From NCBI GenBank assembly GCA_036320915.1, contig JAXBDG010000006.1, positions 1,426,001-1,490,000 of the forward strand: 64,000 nt of DNA. The letters run 5' to 3'. Each line of letters begins with the position of its first letter. The first letter of the stretch is position 1. The notes beneath the pieces are model-generated. The model had not been told where the DNA came from. It did no database searches and saw only the letters and a list, made by a program, of their open reading frames with translations. A program made the position numbers and the translations under genes. Positions 21,135-31,949 of the stretch are shown one piece after another. This DNA is from Linnemannia elongata (Eukaryota; Mortierellomycota; Mortierellomycetes; Mortierellales; Mortierellaceae).

Positions 21135-23813
21135 TTAAAGCTTGGCTCCATACATCGAAGTGGCAACCTTGATAGACTGGCGCATACCGAGATCCAACAT
21201 GATCTCCTCAGATCCACCAGGGATGGCATAGGCACGCACCTCACGGTAGATACGCTCGACCTTCTCTCCCTGTCCTCCACGAGTGTAGGCGAGTCCTCCA
21301 AAGATCTGAGATGCCTCACGGGCACAGTATTCCAACGTTTGGGTCGCTTGGGCCTTGAGCAAGGCAATGGGGCCTCCCAACTTGATGGGCTGAAGGTCCT
21401 CGGGCATGGTAATGGTCTGGTAGATGACGTTCTCAATCCACGCATGGGTTGCCTCGATCTGACGGGCCATGTGGGCCAACTTGTTACGGAGGACGGGGTG
21501 GTTAACCAGCTTGACGCCAAAGGTCTTGCGCTTGCTTCCGTACTTGATGGCCTCCTCGAGACAGACACGAGCGAGACGGTTGGCCTGGATGACGATTCCC
21601 ATGCGCTCGTGGTTGAAGTTGTTCATGATGTACTTGAATCCGCGGTTCTCCTTTCCGACGATGTTGGCACGGGGGACCTTGACATCCTCAAAGTTGATGT
21701 AGGCAGTTCCAGAGGACCACACACCAGAGCACTTCATCTGACGCGTGCTAACACCGGGCATGCCACGCTCGATGACCAACAAACTGACACCGCCCATACC
21801 CTCGCCTCCAGTGCGGACGGCGGTTGTGAAGTAGTCCGCAAAGGTTCCGTTGGTGATCCACTTCTTCTCGCCGTTGACGATAAATCCATCGCCCATCTCG
21901 TTGGCGACGGTGGTCAAGTTGGCGACATCAGATCCAGCCTGGGGCTCGGTAATGGCCAAGCAGATGGTCTTGCGACCGGCCAAGACCTCGGGAACGATGC
22001 GCTGCTTGAGCTCTTCGCTACCGTACTTGATGATGGGAGGAAGACCGATTCCAAGACCTCCGAGGATACCCCAGAGAACACCTCCGGAACCACAGCGAGA
22101 GAGTTCGTCAAAGATGATGAAGCCGTGGAAGGCATCGAACTCTTGTGGGGGCACAATGGCATTGTCACCACCGCGGAACAGGGTGGTGTCCTCGAGATTG
22201 AAGTAATCAGTGGGGAGGGTGCCGTTGCCAGCAACGGCAGCGAGGATACCCATCTCGGCGCACTTCTTGAAGAGGAACATAGGGACCTGCTTGGCCTCGT
22301 CCCACTCGTGAGCGAAGGGCATGATATCAGCGTCGACAAACATGCGGACATATCGACGAAGGCGGCGATGCGACTCCTTGTAGTAAGGGCTTCCCCACTG
22401 CTGGTACCTATTGATCGAGGTCATGTATACGGGTGAAAGATATCAGTCGATATTCCCAAAGTCGTCCACTGATGGACTGCAGTGATGAACAGGCAAAAGA
22501 GCTAGAATAAGTAACGTACCAGGATGGATCGCCATAGGGAATCATCTCGCCGAACTGGAACTCGTCATCCTCAACAGAGACGGCAGGGGAGGATTCCTCG
22601 GCGCCAGCCTTGGGTGGCTCACCAATGCTTCCGATGCAGAGGGCACCATACTTCTCAAGGACACCTATGGTTGACCAACGGTTGTTTGAATAGGTGTGTG
22701 TGTGTTGCGATACGAAGAGTGGGGGATCCATGCGTTAGCAGATGAGTAAATTCAAGAATGAACGAACACGCGATGGATGATTGCTGTAGTGGTTGGCGTA
22801 AGAGCAGACAAGATCTCGATCAGCTGTGACACATGCGAACGAACAGACAGGCAAATTCACCGAGAACAAACAAGCACACACAAACACACACAAAAACAAA
22901 CCAACAAACAAACAAGAGGCAGACAGACAACGACACGAGAGCAAGTAAAAGAGAAAAAAAACATACCAGGGTTGTGGAAGGCATCGAACTGCTTGGTGGC
23001 ATCAGTTCCGGCGTTCTTCAAGATGATTTTCTGTTGTTATAATGGTATTAAGTTGTAGAAAGAGAGAGAGGGAGAGAAAGAGAGTAAGAAAGGTGTGCGT
23101 GTGAATAATATTGTTGCAAAAAGTCAAATAGAGTCCCTCCCCCACATTCGGAAAAGGAGAGAAAGGAGAGAAAAGGTATGTCTTCGGAAATATGCTCCGT
23201 GTGTGTATATTTGTCTTCTTCAACTCCGCCAAAGGATAGAAAGCGTCGAAGAGTGGTCAAGGCATCACCTTTTTCACTTTTTCCGAGAACGAATGAACGA
23301 ACGATTCCCGACATCAGCGAAAGTTTCCATGCTGCCCATTTCTTTTTCTATGTGCTCTTCCTTTTTTTTTTCTCTCTGCGTGTTGTGAGGTTCCAACTGT
23401 ATATGTGTTGAGTTCTCAGCCCTGCTTCTTGCGCCCAAGACAAAGAGGTAAGACACAACACACGCGCATACGAATACGAATACGCGCGGGACATGAAAAT
23501 ACAAGAAGTAAAAAACGAGCATCATTCTCCTCAAGGGTTACCTTTCCACCGGGGTGGTCATTCAAGAAGTTGGAGACATCGTAGACTTTGTCATGGATGA
23601 TGACCCAGCAGTCGTTCTAGGGAGAGAAAAGATGGTCGATATTAATATAGGTATGACGCCTTGTTTTTAATGATCCGATCATTGACCGCGTGGTATGGAC
23701 ACGGCGACTATAGACTTGAATAACAGAATGGAGGAGAAGAATGGATGGTGGTCGTTGAAGGGTACCTCGGAGCTATGGCTGGCGACCTGGCTGACGGTAA
23801 AGTATCCAGACAT
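21135..23813 (-). CDS. cytochrome b5 - acyl-CoA dehydrogenase fusion
   Basis: Five exons: 23813-23766, 23616-23542, 23030-22967, 22664-22520 and 22407-21135, 534 residues. The first three exons encode a cytochrome b5 domain: [20 protein letters not shown] carries the HPGG heme His, and KQFDAFHNP the second. After a ~45-residue linker comes an acyl-CoA dehydrogenase: [77 protein letters not shown]. Family knowledge: such fusions occur in fungi and are thought to oxidise acyl-CoA with the heme domain as electron partner; the substrate is not known. The usual medium-chain base (YEGT region) reads YAIPGGSEE, while the Glu in NHERMG sits where long-chain and isovaleryl enzymes carry theirs. Confidence 0.92.
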
Positions 23814-25078
23814 GTTCTTGTTGTTGTTGTGATGTGTAGGGTGTATTTACAGGTAGGGGTTGGAGAGAAGAGTGAGGAGTGAAAAAAGTAAGGAAAGGAA
23901 GAGGAATAAGAAAGGAAAAGGAGCAGTGGGCACGAGAGGAGATGAAGAGAAGAGAAAAGAAAAAAGAGGGGCAGCGAAGGGATTTAAAGGAGTTCAGCTC
24001 GCGTTGATGGACGATGGCTTTGAATATGAATGTGAATGTGGAGAGACTGACAAAAGAAGAGAAAGAGGAAATCCGAAAGGGGGAGCACGGAGGAAGGGAC
24101 TAAGGGACAAATGGACTGGATTGCACACACTCACAGTGGAGAGTGGAGAGTGGAGAATGGACAGGGGACAGGGATACTCTTCGATCGGTTGTTTATTTAC
24201 TTATTATGCTCCTCTCTTCTTTTCTATTTTCTTCAATGGCCCTTGTCTCGCCTTACTACTGCACTTACTCAACGTGTTTCTTTACTTGCTTGCTTGCTTG
24301 AATCCGCTCTAGACGACAGCAAGATCAGTCCACTTTTCTATTCCATTGGACAATCGACAATGGACATTGCCAATGGCAATATTGTACCCGTGTAGATGTA
24401 CAACGCTTGACTGGAGAAACATCATCAAAAACACACACACACACACACGCAAACAAACAAAACAAACAAAAGAAGAGAGAGATGGTTGCACAGTGGATGA
24501 CAAGTCTACAACAAGAAAAACAACAACACACCGAGTGCAACATCATATGAAGACTCCCTTCTCTTCTTTCTCCCCGCACTAGCACCCTTACTTACTCTCA
24601 CTCCATGTCTCTCATGTGTCAATACAAATATAACCAGGGGCAGAGAAATCACTCGCTCGATTACTTTCCTTTTCTTATGATTTGTTTACTCCATTCATTG
24701 GCTCTGGGCTGTATCCCCTTCCTTCCCATTGTCCTTCCTTCGTCGTACATGTAGTATGGCCACATGCTCTATCCCTCGTCTTCTGCTCTACTCCACCGTC
24801 ATCTTTGCATCGTTCTTTTCTTTCTCGCTCTATATCGCTCGGTGGGAACATCTCCGAGATTCGGACAAAACTGGCAACAAGCGAGCATACAAGCAATCGA
24901 ACAATTGAAGCAAGATTCAAACCACAAGGAGGTAAGTGCAGTGGTTGTGGGTCCCAGATTCCCCTTTTCCATTATGCATTGATTTCTTTCTTTTCCTTAA
25001 CACATGTTTGTTCTTCGCTCTCACTGGTGAAGAAGAAGGCTCCCTTCCCTTTCCCATCTCGCCCCCCTCCCCTTCCTT

Positions 25079-25110
<32 letters not shown>

Positions 25111-25975
25111 CCCTTTTCTACCCTCTTGCCCCCCTACTTCCCTTTTACTGTTGATGTTTTTGTGTTTATCCTCCACAGAAAAGCAACCAAACAACAACAA
25201 CATACCCTTCACAACATAAAAGAGAGCGCCCGTTTTGCTCAGGGAGGGGTGAAGTATGAACCAGCACTGGAAGCGTGAAAAATTAACATGGAACGACGTG
25301 TTCAAAAAAAAAAAAAAAAAAAAAAAAAACGTGAAATATTCGGAATAAAACGAACCGTTCATTCTTCTCGCACATTTTTTCCAGTATTCAAGAAAAGTCC
25401 GTTGAGAATAACAAAATGGATGCCGGTTCCCTTCACGATTCGCCCTATGCGTGTAGACGGATAGGTCTTACCTTGTGCATTGCTGATGACAACCCCGATC
25501 GCTACTTCCTTACTCTCCGTCCTACTCTCATCCCTCTCTTTTTACTCTTACCCTCTGTGTTGTCTCAGAAAAAAAAGAAACAAGACCATCTATGTTACCG
25601 TGGGCGTAAAGAATCAACAGAAAAATTGCTCACAAAATAAAAACTATCGTCTTTTGTGGAGAAGCGAAACACAAATAAAAAGAAAAAGAAGAGAGTAAAT
25701 ACTGTTCCCTCTATCCGTTCGGCTTCGGCTTTTTTTTTCTTTGTTTTGTCCGGACACAAAATATAGACATTTCTCGTTGGGACATGGTCGGTCCTACGTG
25801 TAATAAGAGAGAGGATGCTCATATATTCGTGCACCGGACATAAGAGACAGAGAAAGGATCAAACGGCAACAAACACCATGCACAATAATTTGATAACGTA
25901 GATCTCAACCAACAACAAAAAAACGCGAAAAAATGTACATTTGTGTGTTTGTATGACGAAGGATAAAAAAGGAAT
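23814..25975. other. long intergenic region with T30 and A26 tracts
   Basis: 2.16 kb upstream of the acyl-CoA dehydrogenase start and downstream of the oxygenase gene. Homopolymers: T30 at 25081-25110 and A26 at 25304-25329. A (CA)n-type run lies near 24432-24449. No conserved coding sequence is seen on either strand. Confidence 0.45.
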
Positions 25976-28097
25976 CTACTTCTCCAAAAGAGCGATCAAA
26001 CCGAGCTCCTTGCGGACCTGGTCGCCAGTATGGATCTTGGGGTATTTGGCAGCACGCTTCTCCTCCGTGTCAAAGACACCCTCGAGAGGGCGCAAGATGT
26101 TGTCCGAGGCAATGTGCAAGAAGAATGTCGACGAGATTCTCCACAGGGGGCGGTCGTTGGTCTTGTTCTCAATCGCCTTCACGGTTGCCTCGTTCACAAT
26201 CACCTCATGGTATCCGGCCTGGACAACTCCACCCGTCAACCACTCCAACTGCTTTCCTGCCTGAACCTATTTTTTTTTTTTTTTTTTTTTTTTTCAATTT
26301 TTGACAAAATAAACAGAAAAGGTATTAGGCAATGGCCCCTCGACAGATAAACATCATTGTGAAATAGGTTTCGCGAAAATAAAGAAGACACAATAGTCAA
26401 AAAACGTACCAACAAGCAACCGTCGGGGACACGGACAGCCAACTTCTCAGACTCGTTACGGGGCCAGATGTTCAATCCAGGGTAACGCGACTTGCCGTGA
26501 ATGGTCCTACAATTTCGAAACACGGTACCGATTGATCATTAACTTCAATAATTCAAACGCGAACATAAACTCGAATGGCGATAACAGGGTTCGAGGAACA
26601 AGTATGAGAAAAAAAACTTACAAGAAGTTGAGATCGTAGTGGAATCCGGCGAGAACGGTGCCGACCTTGCCGTACTTGTTCAAGTCACTGGCAGTAGGGG
26701 CAAGCAAGTGGGGGCCGTACTGGGCCATATCGACAAAGGTCTTCTTGGGCAAGTCGAAACCAACAGCAATCATCTCGGCAAGTCCCAAAACAGCCTTATG
26801 AAGAGTGTTGCCCCAAACATCCATCGTCTCCGTCCAGACATCCTTGAAAGCTATATGCACAGGAGAATGGAACCATTAATTAATTTGACGTCCAAACAAA
26901 TATACTTTCAATTGACACTGTACGAGGTCAAGGATGCAATCAATACCTTCAGGGACGACAGGCTCGGCGTTGAGGCGGGGGAACTTGGTAGCTGGGGGCT
27001 GTTCACCAATGCGCCAGAAGAAGCGCCACTTGGGATCAGCGCCGTGGAACTTCAAAGGTCTGTTGGCCTCGGGAATCTAGTACATGCCAAAGACGAACAA
27101 TCATCGTCGGTCAGTTCATTGTCTCTGAACGCCAACAGACATAACACAAACCAACAAAGCGCAAATAGAAACATACGTGATCGATGATGTCGAGGCAGTG
27201 GGGGTCCTTGGGGCACTTGGGGTCCTCGGTCAACTCGGGGGTGACACCGACCTGGTAATCCACAACCAGAACACAAAAAAGGAAACTTTGTTAGTACTTT
27301 TGCAAATGAAAAAGAAAAGAAATCATCCCCACTATCCATCCTCCGCCATGTCCTGGTTCGGTCTCCGACTATTGCTGGGAAAAATAACAAACAGGACGCT
27401 CTTCCTCTTTCTCGTCGATACTTCTTGCTGTCGTCCGCACGTGAAACAAGTTGAACGAAGGGTCGAGTGAAGAAAAAGAACAATACGGTACCTGGTATCC
27501 GTACTCGGGTCTGGCATCCTTGAGCTTGACATCAAAGTCCTGGTTGAAGTAGTCCTCCATCAAGTCGATAAAGTTGTTGTTGTCCTGCTCTATTTCACCA
27601 ATATTAACAATAAAGATAGGTGATAAATGCGTTAGGCCAATGTTATTGATGGGCACATAAACCGAGTTAATCTGCGCAGGCAAAGAAATAGAAGGTACAG
27701 GATTTCGTCGTACCAGTGACACGAGGGTCCTTGACAATCAAGGCACCATAGTCGCGGATGGCCTCGGCAGCCTAGAGAGTAAGTCAACATAAAAAAAAAT
27801 AAAAAAAAAAAAAAAAGTGAGACGGTTGTAAGTAAAGGTTACTCTTGAAGCTTCCCTAGTAATGCGAAAAGTAGCCGAAACAGGCAAGAAAGCCTATTTC
27901 TTCCCACGGAGGAGACACGCATTACAATTTTCTTTCCTCATTCACTTTTTTTGGTTCATCTGTCAAGTTGACATTCAACTTACACGCTTGCTCTCGGCGA
28001 TGGCCTCGGGAGCGTCGGGGTTCTGGAGGTAGAGTCCGAGGTCGATGATGGGCAGGAGGTCGGTGGTAGCCTGGGGTTGGTGTTCAGCGTGGACCAT
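25976..28097 (-). CDS. 2-oxoglutarate/Fe(II) oxygenase of the isopenicillin-N-synthase-like family
   Basis: Eight small exons: 28097-27984, 27771-27714, 27589-27492, 27251-27177, 27076-26947, 26850-26622, 26506-26410 and 26266-25976, 363 residues. The N-terminal block LLPIIDLGLYL and DYGALIVKDPRV is the DIOX_N-type start. The iron ligands are visible as His and Asp in AGFHYDLNFL, joined over a splice to TIHGKSRYPGLNIW, and the distal His in GGVVQAGYHEVIV. Arg and Ser of RPLWRISSTFFLH match the co-substrate-binding RxS. Members oxidise small molecules (penicillin precursors, gibberellins, ethylene precursor). The substrate here cannot be predicted, and no biosynthetic partners lie next to it. 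Intron 7 contains a T25 tract (26270-26294). Confidence 0.88.
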
Positions 28098-28784
28098 GTT
28101 GAGTATGTTGTGGAAATAAGAGTGTGAGAGAGTTGTGTGGGAAGAGAAGAAAAGAAAAGAAGGAAGGGAAAGGAAAACAAAACAACAAACAAAGGAGAGG
28201 TCTTGTGGTCCAACCTAGGGGCTGACTTTTTAGCTTTCGTTGCAAAAAAGAATGAACGGACAAATGTGGCGGGTCGAACCAAAACAACTCCGACTTCGAT
28301 TGGATTATTTGCTCGGACAACTGTGTTTCTACAGTGGTCGACCACCGAGAAGAGAAAAATGCGGGGGAAGAGGGGACAACAACAACAGCCAACCAGTGCA
28401 ATCGTCCCTTCCCCTGTCTCCACTTTTTTTTTTCTTTCTCGTCCCATTCATGCAATGTAGTGCGCTTCCGTATCTGGCGTAACACAAGGCAAAGAGAGGT
28501 GCCGTATTTGATGGGAAAGCACGCCTCCTCTTCATTTTTGAGAGCCAAACATACAATCACAACACAACCCACTTGAGTGCGATTCGGGATGGACATCGGA
28601 AAACTAGCACCCTTCCCTCTCTTCACTTTCTCGCTCGGCAAGCGCCAAAACAAGTCAGACGGGAACCCAAGGAAAAAAGAGAAACGTATTCCACATCAAG
28701 TACTTTCTCACACTCCGTTTTCTTGCTTTTTTGGTTTTATTTCGTTTATTATCTAGTCTAGTCTTCAGAAAACAGACACGGTTT
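28098..28784. other. intergenic, oxygenase upstream region
   Basis: 687 bases between the oxygenase start and the 3' end of the NFKBIL1-like gene. Purine-rich near the oxygenase start. No gene is recognised. Confidence 0.4.
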
Positions 28785-30107
28785 TCAAAACATCTCGCCA
28801 AGTTCATTCAATGCCCTTGCTACCTTATCAACTCGCTCAAGAATACGTTCTCTCTCACCTGGTACGATTCCCACGCCGGCTGCGGAGGACGATGAGGAGG
28901 ATATGGATTTCAAATTTACAGAGGAAGGAGGAGGGAGTCTCGCTCCAAACCTTTGCTTGAACTTGTCCGGATGAAACTTGAGTTGTTCGCGTCGAAGGAG
29001 TTGCTTCCTGACATCCGTCTGGTCCGCAGTCGTCCCAAAGAACAAAAAATCAAACAGCGACACTTTTGAAGTCGTCGTGTCTGAAACATCGTCTGGGGAT
29101 TCAGAGGTACCGTAGAGTGGTGGCCATGGGACGAGCTTCATCGACAGTAATGGCAAAGCCGTCGTCGTCGCAGCGCCTTGACCGCCATCCTCGACCGAGA
29201 GCAAAGCTCTCCAACCTTGTTCGTAGACCGTCCTGGCCTGGTGGACAAGGGTCCGTTTCCGAAGTTGGTTAGCAGGCGTGTCGTCCTCTCTCTGATGTGA
29301 TCCGATCCCTGCTCGAGCAGAGGCCTCTGTTTCTTGATCAAGGCGCTCTCTCTCCCGTCTTTCCTGTCGGCGTCGACTCCGTTCTTCATCCTTTCGCTTC
29401 TGTTCTCTCCTGGCGTCCTTGTACTTTATCCGCTCCTGCTCCTCGACCCAATCCGCCCAATCCTGTGCCTCCTTCTGGGTTTGACTGCGACCCATTCCCT
29501 TGCGCATGTAGGATGTATAGGCGTCGTCAGACATTGACTGGATGTTGTCTTGCTGCTGCTTTCTCCTGGATCCAGGCAAAGGTGTCTGAGTGGCGAAGCG
29601 ACTGGAATGGTACTCGTACGGGTCGTCGTTAATCGATTCGTCAAAAAGGTGGCTCAACCAAGGGTCCTCCGTCTCCTCTGCCAGCTGTCGCTCCAATTCA
29701 CGTTCACGCTGCTCTTGTAACATCCTGATCATGTAGGCAGCCTCGAGGTCGCCGTCGTCATAATCAAAACAGTAGCTGTCGAGCGAGTCCGGCGCGTACC
29801 CTGCGGGGGTGACTTTGTATTTCGAAGACCGGTTCCTTTGTGATTGTGATCGGTAAGAGGAAGAGGAAGAAGGAGAGTGGGAGCGGGAGCGTGTATGGGC
29901 TCTGGATTTATGTTTCCTGTCTCGCCGCCTGTCGTCGTCTTCTTGTTTGGACGACCGCCTCGGAGAACGAGACCGAGACCGCGACCTACGTGAGGACGTG
30001 TGAGAGTCGAGGTGAGGGTGGTGCTTGTCTGAGGAGTGTTTCCGTTTCTTGGATGAAGATGTTGCTGAACCTTTGAAGCGAAGCCTTGTTGCTGATGCAT
30101 TCTCCAT
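28785..30107 (-). CDS. NFKBIL1-like protein (RS-rich N-terminus, J-like C-terminus)
   Basis: Single exon, 440 residues. The first ~100 residues are an Arg/Ser/His-rich segment (RRSRSRSRSPRRSSK), as in splicing-associated proteins. A central highly charged helix (DWVEEQERIKYKDARREQKR) follows. The C-terminus, LRREQLKFHPDKFKQRFGA and ERVDKVARALNELGEMF, is the J-domain-like end of NFKBIL1/IkBL proteins, including an HPD-type tripeptide. Family knowledge: NFKBIL1 homologues have been linked to mRNA processing. The role in fungi is poorly defined, so I infer a nuclear RNA-processing function with moderate confidence. The upstream gene SLX9 is divergent, 246 bases away. Confidence 0.75.
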   Translation of the reverse strand: MENASATRLRFKGSATSSSKKRKHSSDKHHPHLDSHTSSRRSRSRSRSPRRSSKQEDDDRRRDRKHKSRAHTRSRSHSPSSSSSYRSQSQRNRSSKYKVTPAGYAPDSLDSYCFDYDDGDLEAAYMIRMLQEQRERELERQLAEETEDPWLSHLFDESINDDPYEYHSSRFATQTPLPGSRRKQQQDNIQSMSDDAYTSYMRKGMGRSQTQKEAQDWADWVEEQERIKYKDARREQKRKDEERSRRRQERRERERLDQETEASARAGIGSHQREDDTPANQLRKRTLVHQARTVYEQGWRALLSVEDGGQGAATTTALPLLSMKLVPWPPLYGTSESPDDVSDTTTSKVSLFDFLFFGTTADQTDVRKQLLRREQLKFHPDKFKQRFGARLPPPSSVNLKSISSSSSSAAGVGIVPGERERILERVDKVARALNELGEMF

Positions 30108-30353
30108 GGTTTGCTGTCTAGGTGCTGAAGGCGAAGGTGTTGGGAAGTGTGCTGCTTTCCTTCAGGGACAAACTCAACTTAAAAAAGTGTTCAGCCAAAA
30201 ATGTTAATATTGGCAGTGGGTGGCTTGTGTTTTGGACGGTCCTTTTTTGCTTTTTTCTTTTTTTTTCAACGCAGGCGGACCATACTTGAACCACAAGGAA
30301 GGACAGCTCCATTTACCACTCCCTCCATTCAAACAGAATAACGATCCCCAACA

Positions 30354-31285
30354 ATGCCCAAAGTAAAAGCATCCAAGAGCAGAGTCCACCACAAGGCCGT
30401 CGGAGGCAGGGCCGCTTATGCCCATCCCGTCATCGAGGCACCAACACAAACACCCTCAGCAGAGTCCATGCAGGCCATGAAGGAGCAGTTTGGACTGGAG
30501 TTTGAGGACGACAGGGTTGATAAGAAGGATAAGCGTAAACTGAGGCACGACAAGTGGATGTCGAGTAAGTCCTTTGTTATTTTTTCTTCTGAAGGAGAGA
30601 CTATGAGCGGTCATTGGCACAATGGATATCATTACCCCAGAACCCCCATGCGAAGGCCCCTTGAGACAGATATCTAAACGTCCCTCACTTCCTTTTTGAA
30701 CGAATGATAGAACTGGAGGCGACATACAACCCTCAAAAGAAAAAGAAGAAGTCAGGACAGAATCAGACGCTCTCAGTCGACTTTGGATCTTTCCACGACG
30801 TTCTCTCAACATTAGACCCCACCAAGGCTACTCAGGTTTCGCCAGCAGCAGCCATCAAGGGATCGAAATCAAAAGCAGCAGGAGGAAACAAGGCAGCACC
30901 AGTAGCAGCAGCACCCGTTCTGGATCACCAGCAGTTTACTATCCACTCAGAGTCGTCGAAGCCTTTGCAGTCCAAGAAGGCCAAGAAGAAGGCTGCGTAA
31001 GTGTCGTCTTTGTGACAATGGTCTCTCATCTTTTGTTGGTATGCGAAATCACAGATCAGGAAGCTCGTTTTTTTCTAACGCGCGCTTTTTTTGACTTCTC
31101 ATCGTTTTTAAAATATTCAAAATAGCATGCAGGAGATTTTGCGGTTCCAGAACGTGTTGGCTCACCCTTCGTTCAAGAGCAACCCCTTGTTGACGATTCA
31201 GCAGCACGTCAAGAATACCATGGAGATGGCGCCCCCAGAACCCAACACCACCACCAGCACTGGACCCGAGAGCATGGAGGATTAA
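30354..31285 (+). CDS. SLX9: ribosome biogenesis protein SLX9
   Basis: Three exons, 30354-30564, 30711-30996 and 31126-31285, give 218 residues. SLX9 (FAM207A in animals) is a nucleolar factor of pre-40S maturation and export. The N-terminus is basic (MPKVKASKSRVHHKAVGG). KRKLRHDKWMS joined to KLEATYNPQKKKKK is the conserved Slx9 block. The C-terminal signature EILRFQNVLAHPSFKSN followed by PLLTIQQHVKNTM is clear and appears only when exon 3 is included. The last residues are Thr/Ser/Pro-rich and acidic. No other family fits this C-terminal signature. Confidence 0.9.
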
Positions 31286-31949
31286 AACAACAAGTGCAGT
31301 TCCTCCCCCTTTGTACCATTAATAAAGTCATTTTTGCATTCTCTTTTCAATTGTTTGTTTTCTCTCCCTTTCATATGGGCGGCGTGGTGAAAAAGGTGGC
31401 ACTGTTCTACATGGCATGTACCTTGATCACAACATACCTGTACAACAATTTACGCCACCAAAATCTTCTTTCACACACTCATCGGCATATTGAACTTCAC
31501 CTGTCACAAAAAAAGAGGGGTTTCTTAATCACTCCTACTTTCCTTCATAATTCTTTTTTTGCAATGACCATGACCTTCAAGCAACAAACAGCACCAGCAT
31601 CAAAGCATATATCATGTACAAGCATATCAAACTGTTGCTTTTTTTGCGGTCTAAAGAAGTCGCGTTTTTAATTCTCTAAATAAAAGTGTAAACAAACGAG
31701 GATGAAAGAGAAAAGGAGATTGGGGAGGGAGAAAACATGCAAAGAACAACAAAAGGAAAATTGCAGAAAAAAGACGAACACTCCCCTCTTCATTTCAAAA
31801 CCGTAGAGGGCACCGGCTCAAGAAAGAAGGGACATGGAAGGTAGTAAATGGTACAGATGAAATGATATTATTGATAAAAGAAGGGGACGAAAAATGAATA
31901 AAACCATTGTAAAGGGGGGGGATGGTGCGAAAGAACTGTTGTAAACCAT
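31286..31949. other. intergenic between convergent SLX9 and eEF2
   Basis: 664 bases holding the 3' ends of two convergent genes. An AATAAA-like signal (attAATAAAg) at 31320-31325 lies 35 bases after the SLX9 stop. No gene is recognised. Confidence 0.45.

Noticed and set aside
21078..22436. 452-codon open frame on the plus strand
   Set aside because: Antisense shadow of the acyl-CoA dehydrogenase exon 5.
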